Positions 38,828-47,216 of a stretch of 64,000 bases of DNA are shown one piece after another. The stretch covers positions 372,001-436,000 of the forward strand of contig JADKGX010000001.1 of NCBI GenBank assembly GCA_016722065.1, written 5' to 3'. The notes under the pieces were generated by a model. That model searched no databases. It was given only the letters and a program-made list of their open reading frames with translations, and was not told where the DNA came from. The position numbers and the translations under genes were made by a program. The DNA comes from Planctomycetota bacterium (GTDB lineage Bacteria > Planctomycetota > UBA8742 > UBA2392). Each line of letters begins with the position of its first letter. Position 1 is the stretch's first letter.

Positions 38828-40606
38828 GTGACCATGTTCAATATCTTCGGACTGCTTGTTGCCCTGTTGATTGCCGAATCGTCGCGGCAAAAGGGCGGGC
38901 TTGTGGGCTGGGAATCAGCCGCCGCGGCGGGCGTTGCGATTGCCGGCGTAACGGCGTTTCTATACACCGTGGCAGGCCATATCGCTGACCGGCTGGAAGG
39001 CCAAAGCCTGCGCGCCCAGGCCGCCGCCGGCATGCAACTGCCAGAAGCAGCCCGTCTGGGCATGGAAGTAGAACGCGAGCGCACTCAGTGGTCTCGCCGC
39101 ATGGGCGCCATTCGCAGCCTGACCGACCTTGGCCTGCTGGGCGCATACCTGGTGCTTTGCCAGGTTTTTGGCTGGGTGGATTATGTGCAGCAGGTGTGGC
39201 ACGTGCCGCAGCGCCTGGATTTGCTGCCCAACCTGCTGCCCTATTTTGGGCTGCTGGCGGGTTCCTGGCTGGCCCAGGTAAAGCTGGAACACGCCCTGCA
39301 CGGGCCCGGCTGGCGACCCGCAAGATTCCTGACCTTTCAGTTGCGCACCAACCTGATGACGATTGCGCCGATTGTGCTCGTCAACGCGGGCTACTGGGCG
39401 CTGTTGACCTATGTGCCCATGCTGCAACAGGTGCGCGATTCGTTTTACTTCTCAGAGTTCGTGCTCGTGTTTGCCCTGGTGCTGCCGGTCTTTGCGCTGA
39501 TGCCGCTGGCCGTGCGCCTGGCCCTGCCCACCCGCCCCCTGCCCGACGGCCCGCTGCGCCGGGCCATGGTGGACTTTGCCCGTCGCCGCAAGTTGCGCCT
39601 GGGCGGACTGTACGTGTGGGAAACCGGGTCGCGCCACTTTGCCACGGCCTTTGTGATCGGTTTGCTGCCGGGATTGCGATACGTATTTTTCACCGACGCC
39701 TTGCTGCGCCGGTTCAGCGAGCCCGAAGCCATGGCCGTGTTCGCCCACGAGATGGGCCACGTGCGGCACCGCCACCTGTACTGGCTGTTTGCGTTCATCA
39801 TCAGCTTTTCTGTGCTGCTGATGGCATCGGACCAGTTGGCCGTGATGCTGGGCGGCGGCAACGCCGCCTATCTGCTGATGGGCGCGCTGTTTCTGTTCGC
39901 CTATGCGATCTTTGGCTTTCTCAGCCGCCGCTTTGAACGCCAGGCCGACGACTTTGCGGCCCGCGAAACTTCGCCAGAGCTGATTGCCGGCGTGCTTTTG
40001 AAGATCGGCATGGGCAACCCGGGCGCGATGCACAAGCGCGGCTGGCGGCATTTTCCGATCCGCCAGCGCGTGGCTGAAATCGCCCTGCAAAGCCACAAGC
40101 CCGCCGTACGCGCCCAGTTTGATGCGCAGCGCCGACGCGGCCTGCTGTTGTTTGTTGCCGTCACGCTGGCGGCCATGGTCGTGCTGGCGCAGCCGGTGCG
40201 AGAGGATGTCGTGTCGGGCCTTGCCACGTTCTCACTGGCGCAACTGGACAACGCCCGCATGCACCGGGCCTCGGCCGAAAGAATGGAAGCCCTGCGCGAG
40301 CGCACCCTGCAACGCACAGCCGCCATGCGCGAACTGGACAACGAATACGCCATGGCCGCGGACCAGTATGTGGCGGTGGTCGACAAGCTGACCGGGCGTG
40401 GCGACGATTCCATGCAGCAACTGGCCCGCACGGCCCGCGAAATGGAGTCCAGGGCCGACAACGAGGCCGAGCGCGAGAAATGGAAGCTGGTTCAGGAACA
40501 GCAGGAAGCGTTGCAAGCCGCCCTGGCCAGCGCGCTGAAGAACAACACGCCCTGGGACGAAGAATACCGCAAAGAACTGCAACGCCGGGGCTTTGGCCTG
40601 AAATAG
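38828..40606 (+). CDS. M48-family membrane zinc metalloprotease
   Basis: 592 residues, related to HtpX/Ste24 proteases that remove damaged membrane proteins. Several hydrophobic segments occupy the first half (about 2-15, 31-50, 96-118, 134-155, 175-200 and 210-235). The catalytic HEMGH is at 307-311, and the third zinc ligand is in RRFERQADDFA. Two membrane segments around 325-370 follow the active site. Another hydrophobic segment near 438-455 leads to a long, charged coiled-coil tail of about 130 residues, not typical of HtpX. The start could be the ATG at 38828 or 38834. TACAAT at 38808 may be its -10 box. Confidence 0.85.
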   Translation: MTMFNIFGLLVALLIAESSRQKGGLVGWESAAAAGVAIAGVTAFLYTVAGHIADRLEGQSLRAQAAAGMQLPEAARLGMEVERERTQWSRRMGAIRSLTDLGLLGAYLVLCQVFGWVDYVQQVWHVPQRLDLLPNLLPYFGLLAGSWLAQVKLEHALHGPGWRPARFLTFQLRTNLMTIAPIVLVNAGYWALLTYVPMLQQVRDSFYFSEFVLVFALVLPVFALMPLAVRLALPTRPLPDGPLRRAMVDFARRRKLRLGGLYVWETGSRHFATAFVIGLLPGLRYVFFTDALLRRFSEPEAMAVFAHEMGHVRHRHLYWLFAFIISFSVLLMASDQLAVMLGGGNAAYLLMGALFLFAYAIFGFLSRRFERQADDFAARETSPELIAGVLLKIGMGNPGAMHKRGWRHFPIRQRVAEIALQSHKPAVRAQFDAQRRRGLLLFVAVTLAAMVVLAQPVREDVVSGLATFSLAQLDNARMHRASAERMEALRERTLQRTAAMRELDNEYAMAADQYVAVVDKLTGRGDDSMQQLARTAREMESRADNEAEREKWKLVQEQQEALQAALASALKNNTPWDEEYRKELQRRGFGLK

Positions 40607-40622
40607 CCTGGCGCCCCAGGCC

Positions 40623-41954
40623 TCACGCTGCGGCGGTGCCTTCGCCCACTTGCGGGGGCGCAATCTCGCGCCAGTTTTCCGCCAGCTTGCGGCTGCCCTT
40701 GACGACTTCTTCGTCCACCAGGTAGCGGCGTGGGTCCTTGATACTTGGCAGCTCAAACTGCGTATCCAGCATGATTTTTTCGACCAGGCTGCGCAGGCCG
40801 CGCGCGCCACTTTTGCGGCGTATGGCCTGGCGGGCCAGTTCAATCAGGCCTTCACGGGTGAACTCCAGTTCATGGTTCTGCATGCGAAACAGCTTGCGGA
40901 ACTGTTTGGTAATGGAGTTGCGTGGCTCCGTCAGCACGTTCAGCAGCATTTCTTCGTCAAGCTCGTCCAGGGTGCTGACCACCGGCAGCCGCCCGATGAA
41001 TTCAGGAATCATGCCGAACTTGATCAGGTCTTCTGGTTCCACCAATGCGCGCAGACGGTTGCGGGCATGCAGGTCTTCAGGGTCGTGCCAGTCAATGTGG
41101 CCCGCTGTGGCACCGGCTTTGTCGTTGCGCGAGGTAATGCGCATGGTGGTCTGGCCCAGGCGCGTGCGAATGAAGTCTTCTACCCCGACAAAGGCGCCGC
41201 CGACCACAAACAGCACGTTGCGGGTGTTAAACTGAATGTAGGGTTGCTCGGGGTGTTTGCGCCCGCCCTGGGGCGGCACGTTGGCCACAGTGCCTTCCAG
41301 CATCTTGAGCAGGCTTTGCTGCACGCCCTCGCCGCTGACATCGCGGGTGATGCTGACGTTGCTGCCGGTGCGGTGAATCTTGTCGATTTCGTCGACAAAG
41401 ATAATGCCCATCTCGGCCCGTTGCAGGTCAAAATCAGCGGCCTGAAGCAGCTTCAGCAGCAGGTTTTCGACGTCTTCACCCACATAACCGGCTTCGGTCA
41501 GCGTGGTGGCATCACCAATGGCAAAAGGTACGTGCAGAAAATCGGCCAGGGTGCGCGCCAGCAGGGTTTTGCCGCTGCCGGTGGGGCCAATCAGCATGAT
41601 GTTGGATTTTTCAAGCTCAACGCCGTCGTCGTCCTTCTGTTGCAGCAGGCGCTTGTAGTGGTTGTGCACAGCCACGCACAGCACGCGCTTTGCGTGTTCC
41701 TGGCCCACCACGTGGTCGTCCAGCACCTTCTTGAGTTCGGCCGGGTTGGGCAGGGTCGCAAGGCTTAGGCCGCCCAGCTTGTTCTGGCCGCCACTTTTTT
41801 CGGCCACCAGAATGCTGTTGCACAGGGTGACGCATTCGTTGCAGACAAAAATACCCGGCGGGCCTGCAATCAGGCTTTCCACCTGGCGGCGGGATTTTGC
41901 ACAGAAACTGCAGCGCTCTACTTCACGCCGCTGGGAATCACTTGAACGGGCCAT
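40623..41954 (-). CDS. clpX: ClpX unfoldase, IGF loop not recognisable
   Basis: AAA+ unfoldase of ClpXP, 443 residues from the ATG at 41954. The zinc domain has CSFC (15-18) and CNEC. Walker A is GPTGSGKT, Walker B IIFVDEID, the pore loop is GYVGED, and LIKFGMIPEFIGRLPVV and GARGLRSL (sensor 2) are intact. Between GGAFVGVEDFIRTR and the conserved VEPEDLIKFG, most ClpX proteins have an (I/L)GF motif that docks into ClpP. Here that stretch reads LGQTTMRITSRND, with no IGF. The frame is continuous there. It sits downstream of tig and clpP, with a VOC gene between. Confidence 0.95.
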   Translation of the reverse strand: MARSSDSQRREVERCSFCAKSRRQVESLIAGPPGIFVCNECVTLCNSILVAEKSGGQNKLGGLSLATLPNPAELKKVLDDHVVGQEHAKRVLCVAVHNHYKRLLQQKDDDGVELEKSNIMLIGPTGSGKTLLARTLADFLHVPFAIGDATTLTEAGYVGEDVENLLLKLLQAADFDLQRAEMGIIFVDEIDKIHRTGSNVSITRDVSGEGVQQSLLKMLEGTVANVPPQGGRKHPEQPYIQFNTRNVLFVVGGAFVGVEDFIRTRLGQTTMRITSRNDKAGATAGHIDWHDPEDLHARNRLRALVEPEDLIKFGMIPEFIGRLPVVSTLDELDEEMLLNVLTEPRNSITKQFRKLFRMQNHELEFTREGLIELARQAIRRKSGARGLRSLVEKIMLDTQFELPSIKDPRRYLVDEEVVKGSRKLAENWREIAPPQVGEGTAAA

Positions 41955-42124
41955 TACGGTTCCTGAACGAACTTCAGCCAACCATGCTAACAAACCTTGC
42001 GACACCGGGGGAACGCCCCCAGGGCCTGATACGCCATTCTTGCACACTTTATCGGACCGGCAACCGGCCCGACTGTTGCCAAGTTGCCGCCAGGCCGAAA
42101 GACCAGGGGCCTGGTCCGGTTGCT

Positions 42125-42487
42125 TCAGACCTGGCCGGCAAGCTTGAAGTGTGGGTTGAAGATCAGCCCGATGACGTTGCCCCAGGGATCCAGCACCGAA
42201 GCGACCTTGATGCCGTCGCCAACTTCCTTGACCCTTTCCTCGACTTTTGCGCCCAGGCGGATCAACCGGCCAAAGCTGCTGTCAATGTCGGTGACGCCCC
42301 AGTAGGCCACAACGCCGGTGCCGCCGGGCTTGGTGTCCGGGTCCAGTCCCAATTCATAGCCGCCGATGTTGAAGCCCACATAAAAAGGCTGGTCGAAGTA
42401 GGGCTTCGTTTCAAAGGCGCGCGAGTACCAGTCACGGGCCTCGGCAAGGTCCACAACGCCGTACTTTACGGTTCTCAGTCCGAGCAT
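42125..42487 (-). CDS. VOC-family (glyoxalase/dioxygenase-like) protein
   Basis: 120 residues with the two-module beta-alpha-beta fold of vicinal oxygen chelate proteins: LRTVKYGVVDLAEARDWYSR at the start and GNVIGLIFNPHF at the end. The start is the ATG at 42487 (MLGLRTVKYG); the frame upstream runs into clpP and is not part of it. Metal-binding residues are not clear: the usual first His is replaced in KYGV. The substrate is unknown. It is placed between clpP and clpX and transcribed with them. Confidence 0.8.
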   Translation of the reverse strand: MLGLRTVKYGVVDLAEARDWYSRAFETKPYFDQPFYVGFNIGGYELGLDPDTKPGGTGVVAYWGVTDIDSSFGRLIRLGAKVEERVKEVGDGIKVASVLDPWGNVIGLIFNPHFKLAGQV

Positions 42488-42531
42488 GATCCACCCTTGG
42501 CGTTGCACCGGGCCAAAGTGTCTTGGCGCCC

Positions 42532-43125
42532 CTACTTGCCGGTGGCGCGGTCGATGACGTCGTCGATGATGCCGTAATCGCGGGCTTCTTCTGCCGACAG
42601 GAAGTAGTCCTTGTCGGTGTCTTTTTCGATCGTCTTGAGTGGCTTGCCGGTATCCGTGGCCAGCAACTGGCTGAGCGACTTTTTGAGGCGCAGGATTTCT
42701 TTGGTCTGGATGGTGATATCGCCTGCCGTGCCGCCGGCGCCGCCCCAGGGCTGGTGAATCATGATGCGGGCGCTGGGCAGAGCATGGCGCTTCTTGCGCG
42801 TACCGGCAGCCAGCAAAATCGCGCCCATGCTGGCGGCCTGGCCAATGCACACCGTGCTGATGTCGCAGGTGATGTACTTCATGGTGTCGTAAATGGCCAA
42901 CCCGGCGTTGACGTCGCCGCCGGGGGTGTTGATGAACATCTGGATATCCTGGTTCTTGGCTTCCTTTTGCAGGAACAGAAGCTGGGCCACGACGGCGTTG
43001 GCCATCATTTCGTGAATCGGACCCTGAATGAAGACAATGCGGTCCTCCAGCAGGCGCGAATAAATGTCGTAGCTGCGTTCACCGCGGCTGGTCTTTTCAA
43101 TCACAAACGGCAGTGGATAGCCCAT
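42532..43125 (-). CDS. clpP: ClpP serine protease
   Basis: Proteolytic chamber of ClpXP/ClpAP, 197 residues. Catalytic Ser99 lies in GQAASMGA, His124 in MIHQPWGG, and Asp173 in EKDTDKDYF. The oxyanion motif INTPGGDV is at about 65-72. The N-terminus MGYPLPFVIEKTSRGERSYDIYSRLL is the usual pro-region and axial loop. It follows tig; VOC and clpX follow. Confidence 0.97.
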   Translation of the reverse strand: MGYPLPFVIEKTSRGERSYDIYSRLLEDRIVFIQGPIHEMMANAVVAQLLFLQKEAKNQDIQMFINTPGGDVNAGLAIYDTMKYITCDISTVCIGQAASMGAILLAAGTRKKRHALPSARIMIHQPWGGAGGTAGDITIQTKEILRLKKSLSQLLATDTGKPLKTIEKDTDKDYFLSAEEARDYGIIDDVIDRATGK

Positions 43126-43235
43126 GGTGACTCCGGTCTTGTGGTTCGTGTTCCGTGTTCCGTGGTTCGTGTTCCGAGTTCCTTGTTCCTTTGTCGCTGG
43201 CCCACAACCGGGTTCGCGGCACGCGAAACGAACTG
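43126..43235. repeat. tig-clpP spacer with GTTCCGTGTTCC-type words
   Basis: Bases 43141-43190 consist of variants of GTTCCGTG and GTTCCGAG (for example GTTCCGTGTTCCGTGG). The same word family recurs near 59,910-60,000 and 61,140-61,195. Non-coding. Confidence 0.55.
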
Positions 43236-44510
43236 TTATGCGTACTTCGCCTTCTCTCGCAGCAGCTTCAACACCTTGGCCGTCTTCATTTCTTCCCGCA
43301 TGCCGGAAATCGTGCCCCGCTGCTGGAACTCGGCGGTCAATTCCTCGGTCGTGCGACCCACGGCAGCAGCGATGCGGCTGATTTCGCGGTTCACTTCGTC
43401 TTCCGTGACAATCACCCGTTCCTTGCGCGCAATCGCGTCGATCACAAAGGCGCGCTTGAGCATGTTCTTCACTTCATCTACGCCCTTGTCCTTGTTCTCG
43501 GCCAGGAACTGGCGGATTTCTTCCTCGCCTACGCCTCCGCGATACATGCGGTAGGCCTCCTGCTGTACCAGTTCGGCGGCCTTGCGGGTGCTGAACTTTT
43601 CGGGCAGGTCCATGTTGGTCTTTTCCAGCACCTGCTGGATGACCTTTTCCTCGACGTAGCGGTCGATGTCGGTTTCTTTCTGCGACATCAGCGCGGTCTT
43701 GGCCTCTTCGCCCCAGGCGGCAAGGCTTTCCTTGCCCTTGGCCTTTGCAAACTCGGCCAGGTCGGGACCGTCGTAGGTCAGCACTTCCGAAATCTCGATG
43801 TGAATGTTGCAGTCTTTGCCCTTGAGGTCGTCGCGGCCGAAATCGTCGGGCAGTTTGGCCGTCAATTCCTTGCTGTCGCCGGCCTTGAGGCCAACCAGTT
43901 CTTTTTCGCCGTTGACGGGCTTGAGACCCGCAATCCAGGCATAGCCGACTTCCAGCAGGCCACCGTTCTGGCGGAAGATCACTTCCTCGCCGTGGGTCAC
44001 CCGCACGTTGGCGCGCAGCAGATGGCCCTTTTTGGCCGCGCCTTCAACCGGGTCGAGCTTGCCATCACTCATTTGTTCGGTGCGCTGGCGGGCGTAAATT
44101 TCGTGGTCCTCAACCTTGGGCGACGGGCGGTCCACCTTCAGGCCCTTGTATTCTGGCACCTCAAAATCGGGGTAGACCTCGGCTTCCAGGGTCAGCACGG
44201 CGGCTGCGCCCGGGTTCAGGTCCACGGCCCCCACCAATTCGGCCTGGCCGAGAATTTTCAGCGCGTTGGCTTCCACGGCCTGTTTCAGGGCGTCGTCGGC
44301 CAGTGCCTGGCGCACGTCGTTCTTGACGTCTGTACCAAAGCGCTTTTCAAGAACCTGGCGCGGGGCTTTGCCCTTGCGAAAGCCTGGAAAGACGACCTGG
44401 CGGTTGATTTCGCGGAAACCCTCAGAGAGTTTCTCGTTGACCAAGTTGGCGGGAATTTCGGCGCGGATGATGCGTTTGCACCCGCCAGCGTTTTCGACCG
44501 TAATCTGCAT
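43236..44510 (-). CDS. tig: Trigger factor
   Basis: Ribosome-bound chaperone and prolyl isomerase, 424 residues. The N-terminal ribosome-binding signature is GFRKGKAPRQVLEKRFG (about 44-60). The middle FKBP domain reads GHLLRANVRVTHGEEV and onwards (about 164-245) and looks divergent. The C-terminal chaperone arms contain repeated basic/acidic helices. It heads the tig-clpP-clpX unit and is divergent from the FHA-kinase gene. Confidence 0.95.
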   Translation of the reverse strand: MQITVENAGGCKRIIRAEIPANLVNEKLSEGFREINRQVVFPGFRKGKAPRQVLEKRFGTDVKNDVRQALADDALKQAVEANALKILGQAELVGAVDLNPGAAAVLTLEAEVYPDFEVPEYKGLKVDRPSPKVEDHEIYARQRTEQMSDGKLDPVEGAAKKGHLLRANVRVTHGEEVIFRQNGGLLEVGYAWIAGLKPVNGEKELVGLKAGDSKELTAKLPDDFGRDDLKGKDCNIHIEISEVLTYDGPDLAEFAKAKGKESLAAWGEEAKTALMSQKETDIDRYVEEKVIQQVLEKTNMDLPEKFSTRKAAELVQQEAYRMYRGGVGEEEIRQFLAENKDKGVDEVKNMLKRAFVIDAIARKERVIVTEDEVNREISRIAAAVGRTTEELTAEFQQRGTISGMREEMKTAKVLKLLREKAKYA

Positions 44511-44531
44511 TGCGATGTCCTGTTATCAACA

Positions 44532-44550
44532 ACGCCCCTGTGCGGGGCGT
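44532..44550 (-). other. Hairpin in the tig leader
   Basis: A perfect 7-bp stem ACGCCCC / GGGGCGT with a 5-base loop between the putative tig promoter and its start codon, 21 bases before the ATG. TTGTTGATAA follows on the minus strand. It may affect mRNA stability or translation. Confidence 0.5.
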
Positions 44551-44559
44551 GGGCGCGGG

Positions 44560-44587
44560 ATACTAGCACTTTCGATATCCCCGACAA
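44560..44587 (-). promoter_or_regulatory. Putative tig promoter
   Basis: On the minus strand, TTGTCG (44582-44587), a 16-base spacer and TAGTAT (44560-44565), about 50 bases ahead of the tig ATG. The same 16-base spacing is seen for the predicted rpsG and tRNA-tuf promoters here. Confidence 0.45.
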
Positions 44588-44623
44588 GGCGCGAACAGGC
44601 CCACGGATAGCCCGCCGATGGCT

Positions 44624-44652
44624 TTGATTCTTGGGGCGCTTACTGGTAGTCT
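44624..44652 (+). promoter_or_regulatory. Putative promoter of the FHA-kinase gene
   Basis: TTGATT (44624-44629), a 17-base spacer and TAGTCT (44647-44652), about 50 bases before the ATG at 44705. Divergent from the tig promoter and 37 bases from it, so the two could share regulation. Confidence 0.45.
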
Positions 44653-44704
44653 CAAGGTTCGGGCGTTAGTTTCGCGCGGAGTTCGGCACCGTGGAGCACC
44701 AGGG

Positions 44705-45949
44705 ATGGGGCAGGCCAAGCTGCGCATAGTGGACGGCATTGATGCCGGTCTGGAGAAAGAACTTCCTGACCATGGCACGGTCACGGTCGGCAGGCGCAGC
44801 AGCTGCGACCTTGTGCTGCGGGTCGATTCTGTCTCGCGCGAACATTGCCGCATTGAGCGCCAGGATTCGGCCTACTGGCTTTACGACAATGGCAGCAGTA
44901 ACGGCACGCTGCTCAATGGGCTGCGCATTGAAAAGGCGCGGCTAGTTCATGGCGACGTGATCACGCTGGACCGCGTGACTCTGGAGTATCTGGAAGAGGC
45001 CGACAGCAACCAGACACGCGAGATGATTCGCGAGTTTGTCGTGCAGCGCCGCCCCGACGCCGACGGAACCTACACCGCCGAAAACAGCCTGATTGGAAAG
45101 ACCCTGAAGCATTACAAGGTGTTGTCCGTGATTGGCGAAGGCGGCATGGCGCTGGTGTACAAAGCCCGCGACGAACGCAACGCCACGATTGTAGCGCTGA
45201 AGGTTCTCAAGCGGGGTGAAACGGTTGACCAGGAAAACCTGCAACGCTTTCTGAAAGAGTTCAAGACCGGCAGCAAGCTGAACCACCCCAACATCATGCA
45301 GGTCTACGAGATTGGCGAGGTTGATGGCACGTACTTCATCTCGATGGAGTACATCAACGGCAGCTCGCTTCAGGAAATCCTGGACGAAAAAGGCCGGCTG
45401 TCGGCCGAAGGCACACTCAAGATCGGCATTCAGGTTTCCAAGGCGCTGGAGTTCGCCTTCAACCAGCGCATCATTCACCGCGACATCAAGCCCGAGAACA
45501 TCCTGATCTCGCGCGAAGGCGAAGTGAAGATCACCGACCTTGGCCTGGCCAAGGAACTCAAGCGCTACGTCAGCGTGAACATTACCAAGACCGGCGAAGG
45601 CATCGGCACGCTGCATTACATGAGCCCCGAACAGGTGGAAAACACCCGCGACGTAGACCAGCGGGCCGATATCTACAGCCTGGGCGCCACGTTGTACGAG
45701 TGCCTTTGCGGCCAGCCGCCCTTTGACGAAGTGGGCGTGTGGAAGTTTGTCGAGGCGATCAACGAAAAAGCCCCGCCCGACCTGAACGAGCGCGTGCCCA
45801 ACCTGCACCCCGCTGTGTGGCCGGTTCTGCAAAAAGCACTGGCCAAGCGCCCCGAGGAACGCCAGCAGACGCCAACCGAGTTCCGCCAGGAAATCGAACG
45901 CCTGCTGGGCGTTGTAACCAACGACCGCCAGAAAAAAGTGACCCCTTAG
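44705..45949 (+). CDS. FHA domain fused to Ser/Thr protein kinase
   Basis: 414 residues from the ATG at 44705, which follows GGAGCACCAGGG; the in-frame start at 44618 has no conserved sequence. The FHA domain occupies about 5-95 with GR (29-30), SREH (44-47) and NGSSNG (62-67), so it should bind phosphothreonine. The kinase domain is about 137-400: glycine loop GEGGMA (144-149), Lys166, HRDIKPEN (258-265), DLG in place of DFG (278-280), and SPE (307-309). No membrane helix is visible, so it is predicted cytosolic. Downstream lies a TetR gene 22 bases away. Confidence 0.93.
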   Translation: MGQAKLRIVDGIDAGLEKELPDHGTVTVGRRSSCDLVLRVDSVSREHCRIERQDSAYWLYDNGSSNGTLLNGLRIEKARLVHGDVITLDRVTLEYLEEADSNQTREMIREFVVQRRPDADGTYTAENSLIGKTLKHYKVLSVIGEGGMALVYKARDERNATIVALKVLKRGETVDQENLQRFLKEFKTGSKLNHPNIMQVYEIGEVDGTYFISMEYINGSSLQEILDEKGRLSAEGTLKIGIQVSKALEFAFNQRIIHRDIKPENILISREGEVKITDLGLAKELKRYVSVNITKTGEGIGTLHYMSPEQVENTRDVDQRADIYSLGATLYECLCGQPPFDEVGVWKFVEAINEKAPPDLNERVPNLHPAVWPVLQKALAKRPEERQQTPTEFRQEIERLLGVVTNDRQKKVTP

Positions 45950-45971
45950 TGCAACTGAACCATCCGGGGGC

Positions 45972-46667
45972 ATGGCAGACACGGCAGGGGGCATCGTGAA
46001 GTCCAACACCGGCAAGAAGCGCGACGCCAACCGCAGCAAATCCTCGATCCTTCATGCGGCGATCACGGAGTTTGCGGCCCGCGGCCTGGCAGGTACGCGC
46101 GTCGACGAAGTAGCGGCACGGGCTGGCGTGAACAAAAGCCTGATCTATCAGTATTTCGGCAGCAAACAGGAGTTGTATGCCGAAGCCCTGAACGCCGTGC
46201 TGCAGGCGATTACCGAAAAATCAGCCGAACATTCCAGAACCTTTGTGCAGGGCGCAGCCAGCGGCGAAGTGCACGCCACCGCGCGCGCGTTCTTGAATAA
46301 GCACCTGACACTGCTGGAGGCGATCCCCGAGTATCCACGACTGCTGGCCTGGGAAAACCTCGGGGGCGGCCGCACACTGGCACGCCTGCCCTTGCAGCAG
46401 ACCTATGCGGTGTTTCTCAAGCGCATTGAAAGCATGTTGCAGCCGCTGGTGGACCGGCAAATGCTGGCCCCCGGCTTTGACCTTCGCCATGCTGCCCAGG
46501 CCGTGATTGCCCTGACGCACTACTTCATCATCTATCGCGGCGTGATTGAGCACTTGTTTCAGCAGAATCCGTTTGCGCCCACCACGCGCGACGCATGGCT
46601 GGACTACTGCACAAACATGCTGGTTGCCAGCCTGCAGCCGGGCATGCCTGACGCCCGCAAGACCTAG
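45972..46667 (+). CDS. TetR-family transcriptional regulator
   Basis: 231 residues. The N-terminal helix-turn-helix domain is clear (ILHAAITEFAARGLAGTRVD, then EVAARAGVNKSLIYQYFGSK, about 27-68). The C-terminal domain belongs to the ligand-binding type but gives no hint of a ligand. A basic tail of about 20 residues precedes the DNA-binding domain. It is co-directional with the FHA-kinase, and its stop overlaps the corrected mreD stop on the other strand. Confidence 0.92.
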   Translation: MADTAGGIVKSNTGKKRDANRSKSSILHAAITEFAARGLAGTRVDEVAARAGVNKSLIYQYFGSKQELYAEALNAVLQAITEKSAEHSRTFVQGAASGEVHATARAFLNKHLTLLEAIPEYPRLLAWENLGGGRTLARLPLQQTYAVFLKRIESMLQPLVDRQMLAPGFDLRHAAQAVIALTHYFIIYRGVIEHLFQQNPFAPTTRDAWLDYCTNMLVASLQPGMPDARKT

Positions 46668-47216
46668 AAGTTCAGATAGCCACCCTGCGTGCGGTGCACG
46701 CCCAGGCGGCACAACAGCCAATGCAACAGTGGAAACAGGGGGCACAGCAAAGGGCGCGGTGACCAGCGCCGTGGCCGTGCAGCGCCACAGCGCCACGGAC
46801 CAGCCCACGCCATCGCCGCCAAAGGCCAGCATGAAGTGGTAGCCAAAGTTGACCAGAAACACGCCCGTGAAACCAAACAACAGCGCATTGGCAATGCGGT
46901 CAGGGTCCAGCTTCAATCGCAACCGCCCGGCAAACTTGTGCAGCAGGCTGAATAGCACGGCGTAACTGCCCAGCAGCCCCATGCTGAAGAAATCGCGGAT
47001 CAATCCCAGCACCAGGCAAGGCCAGTAACGACCCTGACGGCTTGCAAACAGCCCGATGTAAAGCGCCAGCAACGTGAACAGGTCCGGCGTGTATTCGCCC
47101 AGCCGCAGCCGCTGCAACAGCAACGTGTGAACGGCACAAAGCACCAGGCCGGCTGCAAACACAAAGCGCCAGCGGTATTGCGGCGTGCCGCGAGTGCGTA
47201 CAGGGGCAGCGATCAT
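46664..47216 (-). pseudogene. mreD: mreD with +1 frameshift near 46750
   Basis: MreD is the membrane partner of MreBC in rod-shape control. The 5' part encodes five hydrophobic segments (VFAAGLVLCAVHTLLLQRLR, then LFTLLALYIGLFASR, and so on) up to ATALVTAP. In the same frame the sequence would run 440 bases antisense through tetR. In the next frame it continues LLCPLFPLLHWLLCRLGVHR and stops at 46664, exactly where tetR ends. Removing one base in the AAAGGG run (46749-46754) restores a 183-residue MreD. The ATG overlaps the mreC stop (ATGA). Cause unknown: indel error or real mutation. Confidence 0.82.

Noticed and set aside
46221..47216. 331-residue MreD read in one frame
   Set aside because: The last half is antisense to tetR and has no hydrophobic pattern. 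The frame-corrected end at 46664 fits MreD better.
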